A DNA stretch of 64,000 nucleotides from Sinohyriopsis cumingii (lineage: Eukaryota; Mollusca; Bivalvia; Unionida; Unionidae), in the NCBI GenBank assembly GCA_028554795.2, contig CM068838.1, forward strand, positions 127,438,428 through 127,502,427, read 5' to 3'. The notes under the pieces were generated by a model that had not been told where the DNA came from, did not search any database, and saw nothing but the letters and a program-made list of their open reading frames with translations. The number at the start of each line of letters is the position of its first letter. Within the stretch, counting starts at the first letter, position 1. A program made the translations under genes and the position numbers. This document shows, one piece after another, positions 24,971 through 35,459 of the stretch.

Positions 24971-25957
24971 TACACGATAATTGTATATAAGAAAGAACAA
25001 GCTTTGTACCGAATTAAAAGTACTTCCATTCAGCAGATTTGGAGATTTACAACAAAAGGTATCACATTTATCTTATGCTAAAACACGTGGAACACGTGAG
25101 AGGGGGAAAGAGGAATTTGTAATGATATTATTTTCTTTTATTTCTGCTTCTGCTAAGTCCACTATATATTTATTGCATATTCAAACACAGAATTTAATGG
25201 GCTATTGAGCATAGTAAGCATTATATATGTCTGTTTGTGAGATGCAGCAATTTCAATATTTTTGTTCAAGTGTATGAGGTGTTTAAGAGCATGTAATTAA
25301 AATGTAAATTCAAGAATACATTTAAAATAAATGATTTTCATATTTCAGGCTCTTTCTGCAAATGAAGTACTAATTTCTTTTGGGAAATAGATACCGTCGT
25401 TTGGATGATGTGGAAAGTAGAAAGCTATTTTAGGGTCATGAACAAACACGAATCTACTGGAAAGTATTCATCAGTACAGGAATGTAGAGAAGCTGCTTAC
25501 TGTATGTAAGCAAAGGGAGTCAATGAAATAATTGTTCCATTGCGAGGACCAGTGTTTAAATATACAAGGTACCATCTGAGTTCACCGATGGGAAATAATT
25601 ATAAGTCTGCCCATCTGAGTGTAGCTGTTCCAGCCCCTGTGGTGAATGAGCATTTTATAGCAAACACTTGCAGGTTCTTGGAGCCTCTACATATATTAAA
25701 TTTAACACTATAGCAGTTCTGATGCAAAACCTTGCAGAATTGTTACAAGCACATGAGGACTATACTGGTGGATTTGGTGATAAATAATGTAATGTCTACA
25801 GGTTTTATGTATCCTGACCATCAATCACTTGTATCTGTGTAGCAAACAGCTATTATACTAATTGTCCATGCTTCTTAGAATTGGCAACATCTTTGAGAGT
25901 ACCATTCCACATCAACAAATACAGAATGTCTGCATGAAAGAGTCAGCAATATTTCCA
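24971..25957. other. Unassigned stretch with one coding-like piece
   Basis: Around 25470-25700 one frame gives YSSVQECREAAYCM, a stop, then AKGVNEIIVPLRGPVFKYTR, YHLSSPMGNNYKSAHLSVAV and PAPVVNEHF. It reads like old protein sequence, but I do not recognise the family. Confidence 0.3.
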
Positions 25958-26398
25958 TCCTGATGAATATGAGGTCTTATTGTTGCAATATGTCTATGAA
26001 GATGACGATGAGGTCCTGTTAGCAAATATACCTATCCTGATGATGAGGCCCTATTTTTGCAATATGTCTATCTTGATAATGATGAGATCCTGTTGCAATA
26101 TGTCTATCTTGTTGATGATGAGGTCATATTGTTGTAATATGTCTATCATGTTGAAAACGAGGTTCTTTTATTGCAATATGTATATCCTGATGATGATGCA
26201 ATCCTGTTGCAGTATATCTAACTGCATGACGATGAGGTCCTTTTGTTGCAATATATCTATCTTGTTGATTACGCAATCCTGTTGCAATATGCCTGTCTTG
26301 ATGATGATTATGTCCTGTTAACAATACGTCTAACTAGATGATGATACAATCCTGTTTGCAGTATGTCTATCCTGATGATAATGAGGTTCTGTTGTTGC
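25958..26398. repeat. Minisatellite, unit about 40 bp (GATGAGGTCCTGTTGCAATATGTCTATC type)
   Basis: About ten or eleven imperfect units of 36-45 bases. The core TTGTTGCAATATGTCTATC and GATGATGAGGTCCT recur. Because units differ in length by non-multiples of three, the 113-codon open frame through it is probably incidental. Confidence 0.85.
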
Positions 26399-26599
26399 AG
26401 AGAAGGGTCATATTTTGTTGAGTCTTGAAATCAGTGGTCTGTGGAAACAACAACAATGCGCACCTCATAACAAATATTGAATTCTTAGAAGTATCATTAT
26501 CTTGGCAATATGACTTGATCAAAATGCAAATAACAACTTCTGAATTTCACATAAGTCACTGATATTTCCAATGGATAATTAAAGTTTGCATTATGAACT

Positions 26600-26800
26600 T
26601 CATGTTGTCATCTTTAAAGACTGTCAAAGCCACTTTCAGTCTATGACTTAGTTGCTTGTCCTCCATGAGTTCCATTGCTACATCCTTGGTAAGGTCATTG
26701 TCTCACCATCACACAGGTTTGACATCATGGTACGCTTTGTTTTCATCTGTGGTTGGGGTATTGGTATCCAAGGGGGTAGCCTGGAATCGTCTCTCTAAAT
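26600..26800 (-). pseudogene. Exon-like fragment, unassigned
   Basis: On the minus strand TTTTATTTTATTGTAG is followed by a frame reading DLERRFQATPLDTNTPTTDE and NKAYHDVKPV, two stops, then NDLTKDVAMELMEDKQLSHR and LKVALTV. This resembles a decayed exon behind a splice acceptor. I recognise no family. Confidence 0.25.
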
Positions 26801-27149
26801 CTACAATAAAATAAAAGGTTTTACATATTTTACATTGTCGAGATGTATGCCTCTTAAGTGATTAAATGGGAAATTAAATAACCTTTCACTGAAAGGTACA
26901 ACCTTTGTGCATTATAGAGCTGAAAGTGGGATGCAATTTTTTCCTGGTTTGAAACGTGTGAAATTCTTTTTTAAGTTATGTATATCAAATCTACGAAAAA
27001 GTCTTTTGACTCTTTTAATGGCCCAAGCATACACTGAAAAATGTGCTAAAGACTGTAAATCCTAAAAATAACATGAACTTTGTTAATTACTATAGTCTTA
27101 AACTATATAACAGAAAAGAGCAAATCTGACAAGTTTTGTAAAATTCTCT

Positions 27150-27930
27150 AGAATACAAAGAGACATTTTTAAAAGAACATATAGTATTGTGGATTAAATC
27201 TCAAATAGTCCAATAAGTTCTATCACATGTCCAAATGATTGAAGTTCCAATTGAATTCCAGTGGTATTCCAAATAAATTCTAATATTGAATGTGTTGATG
27301 TACCTCTAGTCTTGAATGTGCCAATGGCCTGGAATGTGGTAATGTGCTAACAGTCTTTGAAGTATCACACTAATATAGTCCAAAATGTCCTTGTCAGCAG
27401 TAACAACAATTCCAAACTAATATTATAGTCCAAGAATATATTTGGAGCACTTCTCTAATTCCAGTGAATAATTATTTGAATAAACAAACAAATCCAGCAA
27501 AAATAAAAACTGAACCCATCGATAAGACTGATTCTGCTTAGATATTAAAGCAAGAATGTGTAATTTTTCAAGTAGACAAAATTATATAAAAAACTGAGAC
27601 ACAATAACACAGTAACAGAGCCTGAATATAAGTATGTTTGCTTCCTAAAACATTCAAAGTTGTCAACAAATTTAAGAATTTAAAGTGAAAAACTAAAATC
27701 CTTTTTCAGATAGAAGTAAACATGTTTACTTCCATTGATAAGAATCTTAATATTTAATCTATACTCAGGAAATATTAGCAATGTATTGTTTACAAAATAA
27801 ATGTCACTGGTCCGGTGCACCATAAATTTGATTTTGGACAAAGGTCAGGTACAACATATTGATATACATAAGATATAATCATGGACAAAATCCGACAAAC
27901 AATACAAATTAAATGTACATGACAACTTGC
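27150..27930 (-). mobile_element. Diverged inverted LTR of the GMR1-like family
   Basis: The reverse complement resembles the start of the LTR at 63371-64000: TTTAATTTGTATTGTTTGTCGG, the TGTACCTGACCTTTGTCCAAAATC stretch (CAGGACCTGACCTTCTCCAAAACC in the array), and TAAATATTAAGATTCTTATCAATGG. Similarity is patchy and the left limit is uncertain. Confidence 0.4.
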
Positions 27931-27978
27931 AATTAGAAACAAGAGAATTTGGTAGAAAAGATACTTGGATTATTGAGA

Positions 27979-28192
27979 TTATTTGAATTTTTTTGTATTA
28001 TAGGAGATTATGTGAATCTCACAGTACATAATATTATTTGAAACATATTTGAATTCCTTGAGATCATTTGAATCTTAATTGTATTCCATACGCGAGATTG
28101 TGAATCTCTTACATTGCATGATATTTGAAAAGTATTTGCAGTCCATTAGGTTATTTGAATATCACTTTCCATACGTTAGATTACATGAACCA
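27979..28192. repeat. Short tandem repeat of about 85-90 bp with dyads
   Basis: About 2.4 units of GAGAT-A/C-ATTTGAAT ... CAT ... GATATTTGAA. Two units contain imperfect palindromes, GAGATTATGTGAATCTC (28005-28021) and GAGATTGTGAATCTC (28095-28109). Confidence 0.5.
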
Positions 28193-28344
28193 TATTTTCG
28201 CTTTCCAATTTGTGAATGTTTGTGCTGAGTGATTGGATCAATCGGATGTTGAGAGCGTGAGGAAATCGGTTACAATCCGACCTATCTGTAACAAGACATA
28301 TTAGAAAACGTTCTTATATTTCAAAATGATTGATTCACCCTATG

Positions 28345-29050
28345 ATCTCTCCAAGCACACCCTACGATTGTTCCAGCTCACCCTATGATCTATCCAAGCT
28401 TACCCTACGATTACTCCAGCTCATTGGAATGCTTTGGCGTGACTTATATATGAGAGTGATGCATTTTTTTCATTGACGCGTTAAGTACCACCTCAACCAG
28501 TTGTGTGTATCCAGATCTAGCGAACACAACAAGCTAAATGTATCAACAGATCAGGAAAATAACTTTACTTTTGGCCAACAGCCTTGGAAGGGGAGGAACC
28601 GTCCCAGTTGAATGGTACACAGAATAGAGGGCACATGCCAGAGTTGCCCTTTTATTTATTAATTATTTCGGTTTTAAAAGCGGTTCAGTTCTGTCAAATA
28701 TTCTCTACTGAGAGAGTTAAAATATCATCATGTACATCTTGAACAGATCACTACCTTTGATAAGTACTGAAATTATTTCAAATGGAACTGCTTACCTTTT
28801 ATCATACAAAGCTCTTATCAAGTGTTCTTTTGATCTGTCAGAAGTGAAGTTTGTTATGCGATTAATATGTTCATGTAACTGGGTTGGTATGGTACTGTCA
28901 TTTGAATATCACAGCATGACTCACCGTTTACGTAATCGGATAAAAATAGGTTCGAACTATATAAACAGGCTTCGCTATTGGAGTTGGATATACGAAAACG
29001 AAACTGTTACAATAGTAGAATTCTGTATCGTACATACATTGTGATTTTCA
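28345..29050 (+). mobile_element. LTR-like region of unit 1, 5'-truncated
   Basis: Similarity to the LTR-like regions at 39.25 and 51.65 kb starts near the CCCTACGATTACTCCAG stretch; the left half of the LTR is absent. A local duplication of about 40 bases (CACCCTATGATC...TCCAGCT twice) lies at the start. It contains the conserved TATA promoter. The right limit is not resolved because homology continues into the leader. Confidence 0.6.
28917..28965 (+). promoter_or_regulatory. Candidate LTR promoter, unit 1: TGACTCA and TATATAAA
   Basis: TGACTCA (AP-1-like) at 28917-28923, TACGTAAT shortly after, and TATATAAA at 28958-28965. All are kept in the three units. Initiation would be expected about 30 bases downstream, near 28990. 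Confidence 0.5.
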
Positions 29051-29779
29051 TGTTCAGGGTACATAATTCACATAATGTCAAGGAAAATATATTAAGCTAA
29101 AAAGAGTATTTTACACATAGGTAGATGTGAAATTTGATTCATGCCCATTACATCTAAGGTGTGTAGTAAATTTGAAAGGTTCGTGACCTTCATATACAAA
29201 CATATTTGGCAGGTATTCCTTGAAGGAAACTAGCCATCCACACGTCCGCCTATCCTCCAACCAATCCACTCATATACCTATCTTCCAACCTACCTACCTA
29301 CCTACCTACATATGTTCTTTACTGGACTGATTACATGGACGGGTCATGCAAGGGGGTGAGGGTGGAAGCCGTCGCAATATCCACCATCCCTTCAAAAGTA
29401 AAAAAGGAACCAAAACAAAAGCTGACAGTTTTTTTAAAATTATTACATTCAAACACTTTAAATTCAGGAGCTCCCGGAGCTTTGCCCCCCCCCCCCCCCC
29501 CCCGGGCCTACCCCAACCCCTACTGGAGATCCCGTCATACATACTCTTTATCTAATTTGCTTGTGTCCGTTAAATATACTTCTGGATCATCCATTGCATT
29601 GATATCTTTCAGAAGGATATATTGCTCGTTTGATAGGTTAATTGATGCTCTGGATTAGTTTTGTTTTACGGAATAGCAACACAGTTAGGCTATTTAGTAC
29701 AGAGTCTATATTCTCTGTGTTAATGATAATCCAACAAACGGCTGAGTCCAGATCCGGATTATGCTATTGCAGATCTGGG
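29051..29779 (+). other. Leader region between LTR and SINE, unit 1
   Basis: No open gag-like frame. A candidate splice donor CATAG|GTAGATG at 29121 is conserved at 39979 and 52376. CCTA repeats at 29291-29309 recur in the other units, and a 19-base poly-C run at 29485-29503 is specific to this unit. Confidence 0.45.
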
Positions 29780-30083
29780 GACCGCTCCGGTAGCCTAGTG
29801 GTTAGAGAGTCCGCCTTGAGTACGGGAGCTTTCAGGTTTGCGCCGGCCGAGTCATACCAAAAACGTATACAAATGGTACAAAAAGCTGCCTTTCTTGGCG
29901 CTCATCATTAAGAGTCTAGCGTTAGGGCTGGTCAGCCTGGTGTCAGGATCATGTTACGTGCTGAGATATGATGCTACATTGTCTGTGGCATGATGCCCCA
30001 GTGCTCGATATCATCATGAACTGTCACACTGCAGACATCGGAACAATAAAACTAAACAATTGTTAAAACTACGTAAAAAATCC

Positions 30084-30086
<3 letters not shown>
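29780..30086 (+). mobile_element. SINE family 1, leader copy of unit 1
   Basis: ACCGCTCCGGTAGCCTAGTGG head with A-box; the B-box is damaged. Shared body and tail, followed by (AG)n at 30087-30115. It occupies the same place as the SINEs at 40635 and 53038. Confidence 0.9.
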
Positions 30087-30118
<32 letters not shown>

Positions 30119-30205
30119 TTTTTTTTTTCTATTAAGTTCCTATGGCGTTGATGTATTATTATGTCTGGTAGAATTTCATTGCCGTATTTGATATTTTCAT
30201 TTTAG

Positions 30206-30457
30206 GTCAGAAGAGTAAAAAGGATGATTGGAGAACACGCAGCCTCATTGTTGTGTATAGTTGTGTTCATTGGAGTCTGACTTTTAGTGGTCTTTGTTGC
30301 TAAAGTGCGCGTCTGGAAACCAATATTTCATAAAACCTTCAAGAATGATCCCAGGCAAGCAGTTAATGATACCCAAGAAGTAGGACTGGCTGCCACGAGT
30401 TCCGAAATCGAATCTTTTGGGCATACTCTTCCAGAGGCGGTGACAGCTTCAGTTTAA
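30206..30457 (+). pseudogene. Single-pass membrane peptide exon, unit 1 (stop at codon 19)
   Basis: Same length (77 codons plus stop from ATG 30224) as the open copies in units 2 and 3 and without indels, but codon 19, TGT for Cys in the others, is TGA here (30278-30280), inside the membrane segment. The acceptor TTCATTTTAG ends at 30205; the frame is open from there to the ATG. The downstream half still encodes the basic juxtamembrane part (KVRVWKPIFHK) and the conserved GHTLPEAVTASV end. It is the most diverged of the three. Probably not functional unless the TGA is read through or edited, for which there is no sign. Confidence 0.7.
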
Positions 30458-30995
30458 CGGTATGATCACACCAATATGACGAATGCATTTTATGTTTAAT
30501 TTATATTTAATTAATTGGAAACTGTACATTGATGTTTTGGAATAATGTTCCAGGGATTATATCCCACTTACGAAACAAATAGTGTATTTTAGCATTCCCC
30601 ATTTTCGCTAGCTAAGGTTCCAATAACCTTATCTACACCTTGGCGTAAGAAGCAGACATTTCTGTGCTTTGGATCTGTGAATTTCATTGAATGGGGCGGC
30701 AAGAAACCGCATCCAATCAAAATTAAGCTGTTCAAATTTGAACATTGTTCCTATGTGATCGACACAAAGTAAGCACGGAACGTGAATTGACTAATAAATT
30801 AGCAATTTTGCAATGCCTGTACGTGTTGCACAAGTACCTTTCACTCAAATACACTTGTAATAGCTTCTCTCTGGTAGTCATACTTTCGATATGAAACTTA
30901 CAAAAGTATTCGTTTTAGGTCAATTGCCCTCACCGTTTTCGGCCGATGTACAATGCATCACGATATTAGTTACTTGACATAACATAGTAAGGGAG

Positions 30996-31171
30996 GCATT
31001 AAGAGGTTAGTGTCAGGAATGGTTGGCCTGGTGTCAGGATAATGTGACTAGGTGTGACATGATGCCACATGTATATGAATTGATGCCCTAGTGCTAGGCA
31101 TCACTACAAACTGCCACGCTGCAGATATGGTAGAGATATTGCTAAAATCATTAAAGCTACATGAAAATAAT
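30996..31171 (+). mobile_element. SINE family 1, second copy of unit 1, 5' part deleted
   Basis: Begins in the body at GCATTAAGAGGTTAGTGTC. In units 2 and 3 the full head and about 800 bases of preceding sequence are present, so a deletion in unit 1 removed them. Confidence 0.85.

Positions 31172-31236
<65 letters not shown>
31172..31236. repeat. (CA)n then (TA)n microsatellite
   Basis: CA run directly at the SINE tail followed by a TA run. Confidence 0.95.
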
Positions 31237-31239
<3 letters not shown>

Positions 31240-32110
31240 ATTAGGTATAATAGATTTTAAAAAACCAAGACGATGAATCAAAGGAGGAGGAACATTAAAG
31301 TGGTATTATTTGTTATCAAAGAAAACATAAGATGAAGATATTGGGTAATTTCGTCCTGATAATCATATACTTTACTTTATTTTATGTATAATTCCATTGG
31401 GTCAATATAATTTTTCGTTTATTCAAATCCATTAAATCATTGAATATATCTTTGATAATCTTAAAGGGCTTCTCGGACTTAAAATGCTGTTTACTTATAA
31501 TGGTAATCGCTTAAAGAATCGAGGATTAAATTTAATATTTGTTATCTTCCACTTTTAAAGAGGAATTCGTAACAGCTGAGAGTTCTGGAATAAAGCAAAT
31601 AACAATTATGGCGAATGGTATTCTTTGATATAAACGCTAATGATGCCTGGGAAAAAGAAATAAGATACTTGGAATGCTGAAACGTTTTGCAACTAAACGC
31701 CAAATACTCCTTTTCATTTTAATCACATCACTTTACAAAATAGTATATATTTTTCTGAAATATATAGTTTCTAGTATAAAGATTAATAAGGAAAATCTCA
31801 AATAAGATTCCCGAAGTATATTCTCAAAGTTAGCAAAAATACTTCGAAAGCTGCTGTATTCGATAATTAGATGGCAAAAATGAAAAGTATTGCCAACTCA
31901 TGTCATAAAATGGTAACAGTTTGGATATGATAAATCAGTTCAGTTAACAAAGCTAGTCTTGCTCCATCTATTCTTAATGACGGTTGTTGTACATATATGT
32001 TAGATACCATTATTTTCTACATATACAACGTATACATACAACAACTTTCATTAAAAATAAGCGAAGGCGATAGGCCCATACATTCAAAACAACACAGCTA
32101 GATTAACAAT
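31237..32110 (+). other. Unit-specific noncoding segment
   Basis: AT-rich sequence also present at about 43515-44382 and 55875-56782. No coding frame persists across the three copies. Confidence 0.5.
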
Positions 32111-32121
32111 TACATGGAGCA

Positions 32122-32430
32122 CGGTGGCCTATTGGTTAGAGCGTCCGCACCGGATGCGGGAGGTCGTGGTTCGAACACCAAATGAGTCATACCAAAGACT
32201 TTTAAAAATGGTACTTACAACTGCCTCTCTTGGTGCTCAGCTTTAAGAGGTTAGTGCTAGGACTGGTCGGTCTGGTGTCAGGAAAATGTGACTGGATGGG
32301 ACATCATGCTACATATCAGCACCATGATGCCCCAGTGCAAGATATCACTTGTAACTCTCACACTGCAGACATCGTAGCGATATGACTTTAAAATTATTAA
32401 AACTACGTTAAAAGAAACTAAACCACAAAC
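32122..32430 (+). mobile_element. SINE family 1, third copy of unit 1
   Basis: Flanked by TACATGGAGCA (32111-32121) and TACATGGATCA (32431-32441). The left flank in units 2 and 3 reads TACATGGATCA, so this is an 11-bp target duplication with one later change. Same site as the SINEs at 44394 and 56794. Confidence 0.9.
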
Positions 32431-32879
32431 TACATGGATCAAGGCTGGATTTGATAACTAAATTGATTTATTACAAACCAATCATAATACTGTCATGGAC
32501 AAATTATTAATGAGAGACTAGATGGTTTTATATATTTAATCAGCCTAAAATAGTTTTTTTTTTTAAATTTTAAATATTTTTCCTCTATTCATCTTTAAAC
32601 TTTAAATAGTTATGGATTTTGTTTGGTTTTAAATTTCAAACTGACTAATTCTTTTTTTAATTTTATTCTTGTATTAATCTATAAACTTGAAATTATTGGC
32701 TATAAAATCGAAGATCAAAGATAAAAAAAAATTGGTTCTTTAGCCTTTAGCTTGTAAATCACTATTAGATTTTCATTCAAAATCTTTCGTGAAGAATTTG
32801 GTTTTGCAAATAATTTTGTAATGCTGTCTTATTTTCATAAGCTTCTTGGCAGATTCATTGTGCTACTAGCATTTTCTAC

Positions 32880-34205
32880 TGTTCTTCCACATACTGCATT
32901 ACTCGTAAGATTAAAAAGAAAGGCCTCATAGTAAATTTTCCATTGTTTATCAATACGCTGCATTAATCCTAAGACTGAAAAGAATAGCCTCATGATAAAG
33001 TTTCCATTGTTTATCTTTATACTGCCCTAATAGTAAGATTAAAAACAAAGGCCTCATAGTAAGTTTTCCATTGTTTATCAATACGCTGCATTAATCGTAA
33101 GACTGAAAAGAACGGCCACGTGGTAAATACTATATTGTTTATCTATATGCTGCCGTAATCGTAAGACTGAAAAGAATGGCTTCATGTTTTTGTTTTTTTT
33201 TTACTATTGTTTATCTATATGCTGCCTTAATTCTAAGACTGACAATAATGGCCACGTGGTAAAGTTGCATTGTCTTTATACTGCTTTACTCGTAAGACTG
33301 AAATGAATGGCCACTAGGTAAATTTTCTATTGTTTGTCTATATACTGCTTTACTCGTAAGACTGAAATGAATGGCCACGATGTAAATTTTCCATTGCTTG
33401 TCTATATACTGCCTTAATCTTAAGACTGAAAGTAATGGCCAGACAGTACATTTTCTATTGTTTATCTTTTTGCATCCATAGTTATAAGACTGACAAGAAA
33501 GGCCACTTGGTAAATTTCCTTTTTGTATATTACTGTAAACGTAAGACTGAAAATAATGCCACGTGGTAAATTTTATATTGTTTATCTATCTGCTGCCTTA
33601 ATTCCAAGACTGAAAAGAATGGTCACATTGAACATTTTCCATTCTTGTCTATATAATGCCTTAAACATAAGTCTGAAATAAATGGCAACGTGGTAAATTT
33701 TTCCATTGTTTGTCTATATATTGCCGTAAACGTAAGACTGAAAAGAATGACCTCATAGTAAATTTCCGGTTATTCATCTATCTACTGCCTTAAATGTGAG
33801 ACTGAAATGAATGGCCACGTGGTAATTTTTCCATTGTTTATCTCAATACTGCGTAATCGTAAGACTGAAAAGAATGTCCTTATGGTAAATTTTCCATTGT
33901 TTATCGATATACTGTCTTAAATGTGAGACTGAAATGAATGGCCACGTGGTAATTTTTCCATTGTTTATCTCAATACTGCGTAATCGTAAGACTGAAAAGA
34001 ATGTCCTTATGGTAAATTTTCCATTGTTTATCGATATACTGTCTTAAACGTAAGACTGAAATGAATGGCCACGTGGTAATTTTTCCATTGTTTATCTCAA
34101 TACTGCGTAATCGTAAGACTGAAAATTATGACCTCATAGTAAATTTTCCATTGTTTTTCTATACACACTATCATACGTAAGATTGAATGGAATAGCCACA
34201 TAGTA
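32880..34205. repeat. 64-bp minisatellite, array of unit 1 (about 20 monomers)
   Basis: Monomers follow the pattern GTAAGACTGAAAAGAATGGC, CACGTGGTAAATTTTCCATT, GTTTATCTATATACTGCCTT, AATC. Many carry GGCCACGTGG (E-box CACGTG), others CCTCATGG or CCTCATAG at the same place. From about 33792 to 34110 there is a higher-order dimer with a 127-bp period (starts near 33792, 33919 and 34046). Confidence 0.9.
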
Positions 34206-35459
34206 GCAACTTTCAATTTTATGTTATGTTTTATGAACCGTTTCATCCAGGATATTTCCTTTACTTTTTACTTTTTGTTACTTGTAAAATTCATTTTACA
34301 TATAATTAAAGTATGATCTACTTTTTCTTATTCATCAAATTCAACTTTCGTTTCACTTCTACTAATCACTTTCTAAAACTCCAAATTATTTATATACCAC
34401 CTATTTGTAGTGTTTCCTAAAAAAAGACAGCGTATCAATATATGTCCAGTTTCAATTATTAACCGACATATTTTGATCTGCATTTTCATGAGAAAGATGG
34501 TAATAAAATATCATGGGTTGTTTCTAAATATCAGGAACATCCCAACTAACGTTAAATACATTTGCCTTAATGGCTTTTACATTTAATGTTTTCAAATTTA
34601 TTTATACGTGACAGATAGTTGATGACTTTGGTTTAATTTTATGATCTTTTGTCATATTTACTGTGTATTAAAATTGGTTAACCAGTCTTTTTATTTCATA
34701 AGTTGTTTCATCCAAGATTTTAATAAAATGTTATAACTCGAATTTGCAGGAATTGACCGCTCTTTCTACAATTTGATTGGATGTAAACGAAAACGTGATA
34801 CAAATCTGGAACTTTTGCACCTCGATACATTTTGCGGACTACTTTTGGATCCTTGTTTCTATGTCATTTTATGTGAAGTGTTATCTATATCAACGCCTTA
34901 CACCATATTAATAGCAATAATCCCCACATACCCACCCCTGTGATTTCCTATCAAAATGTACTAACCTCGGATTAAAATCTCCCATTAGAAGATCAAACAA
35001 TGTAATTGCACAGACCTATCTGCACGTCAATTCTCTCTCCTTTCCCAAAGAAGTCATATTTCAGGCTTTACAAGCCAATATTCAGAATTTATTGCATTTC
35101 GCAGCTGATAAATGTCAGTGTCATGTGACGAGCAGATGATCTCACTAAAATGTACACGAGTTGGCTTTTGAAAGATCGAAATGCCGATAAATCAAGAACA
35201 GCGACTGATATAACAACACGTGGTTTAAATTGCATCAGCCATTTCATAAAATTACACAACTGATCATAACAAGCTCCTTAGATAACTGTTGTGACCCACT
35301 CTAATGCTCTACCATATATTACTACATAACACTCGACTATTCTTGGTCAACGAAGACGAGGCTATATATTCTGTCGTGGTGAAGAGACTACTGAAATAAA
35401 GCCTCGAGCCACTTAAAAGTGAAATCTGCTGATATGATGACAGAAGGAACGTAAATTGG
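34206..35459 (+). other. Noncoding segment between minisatellite and pol
   Basis: Matching segments lie at about 46216-47389 and 58633-59919. No gag or nucleocapsid zinc-knuckle motif (CCHC) was seen. The end, GATATGATGACAGAAGGAACG (about 35434-35454), is nearly identical in all units. Confidence 0.5.

Noticed and set aside
28730-29044. 104-codon open frame in the LTR-like region of unit 1
   Set aside because: It overlaps the promoter module and is not open in units 2 and 3.
32880-34205. Regularly spaced repeats that might suggest a CRISPR-like array
   Set aside because: Monomers are contiguous and diverge along their whole length; there is no alternation of constant repeats and unique spacers, and the genome is eukaryotic.
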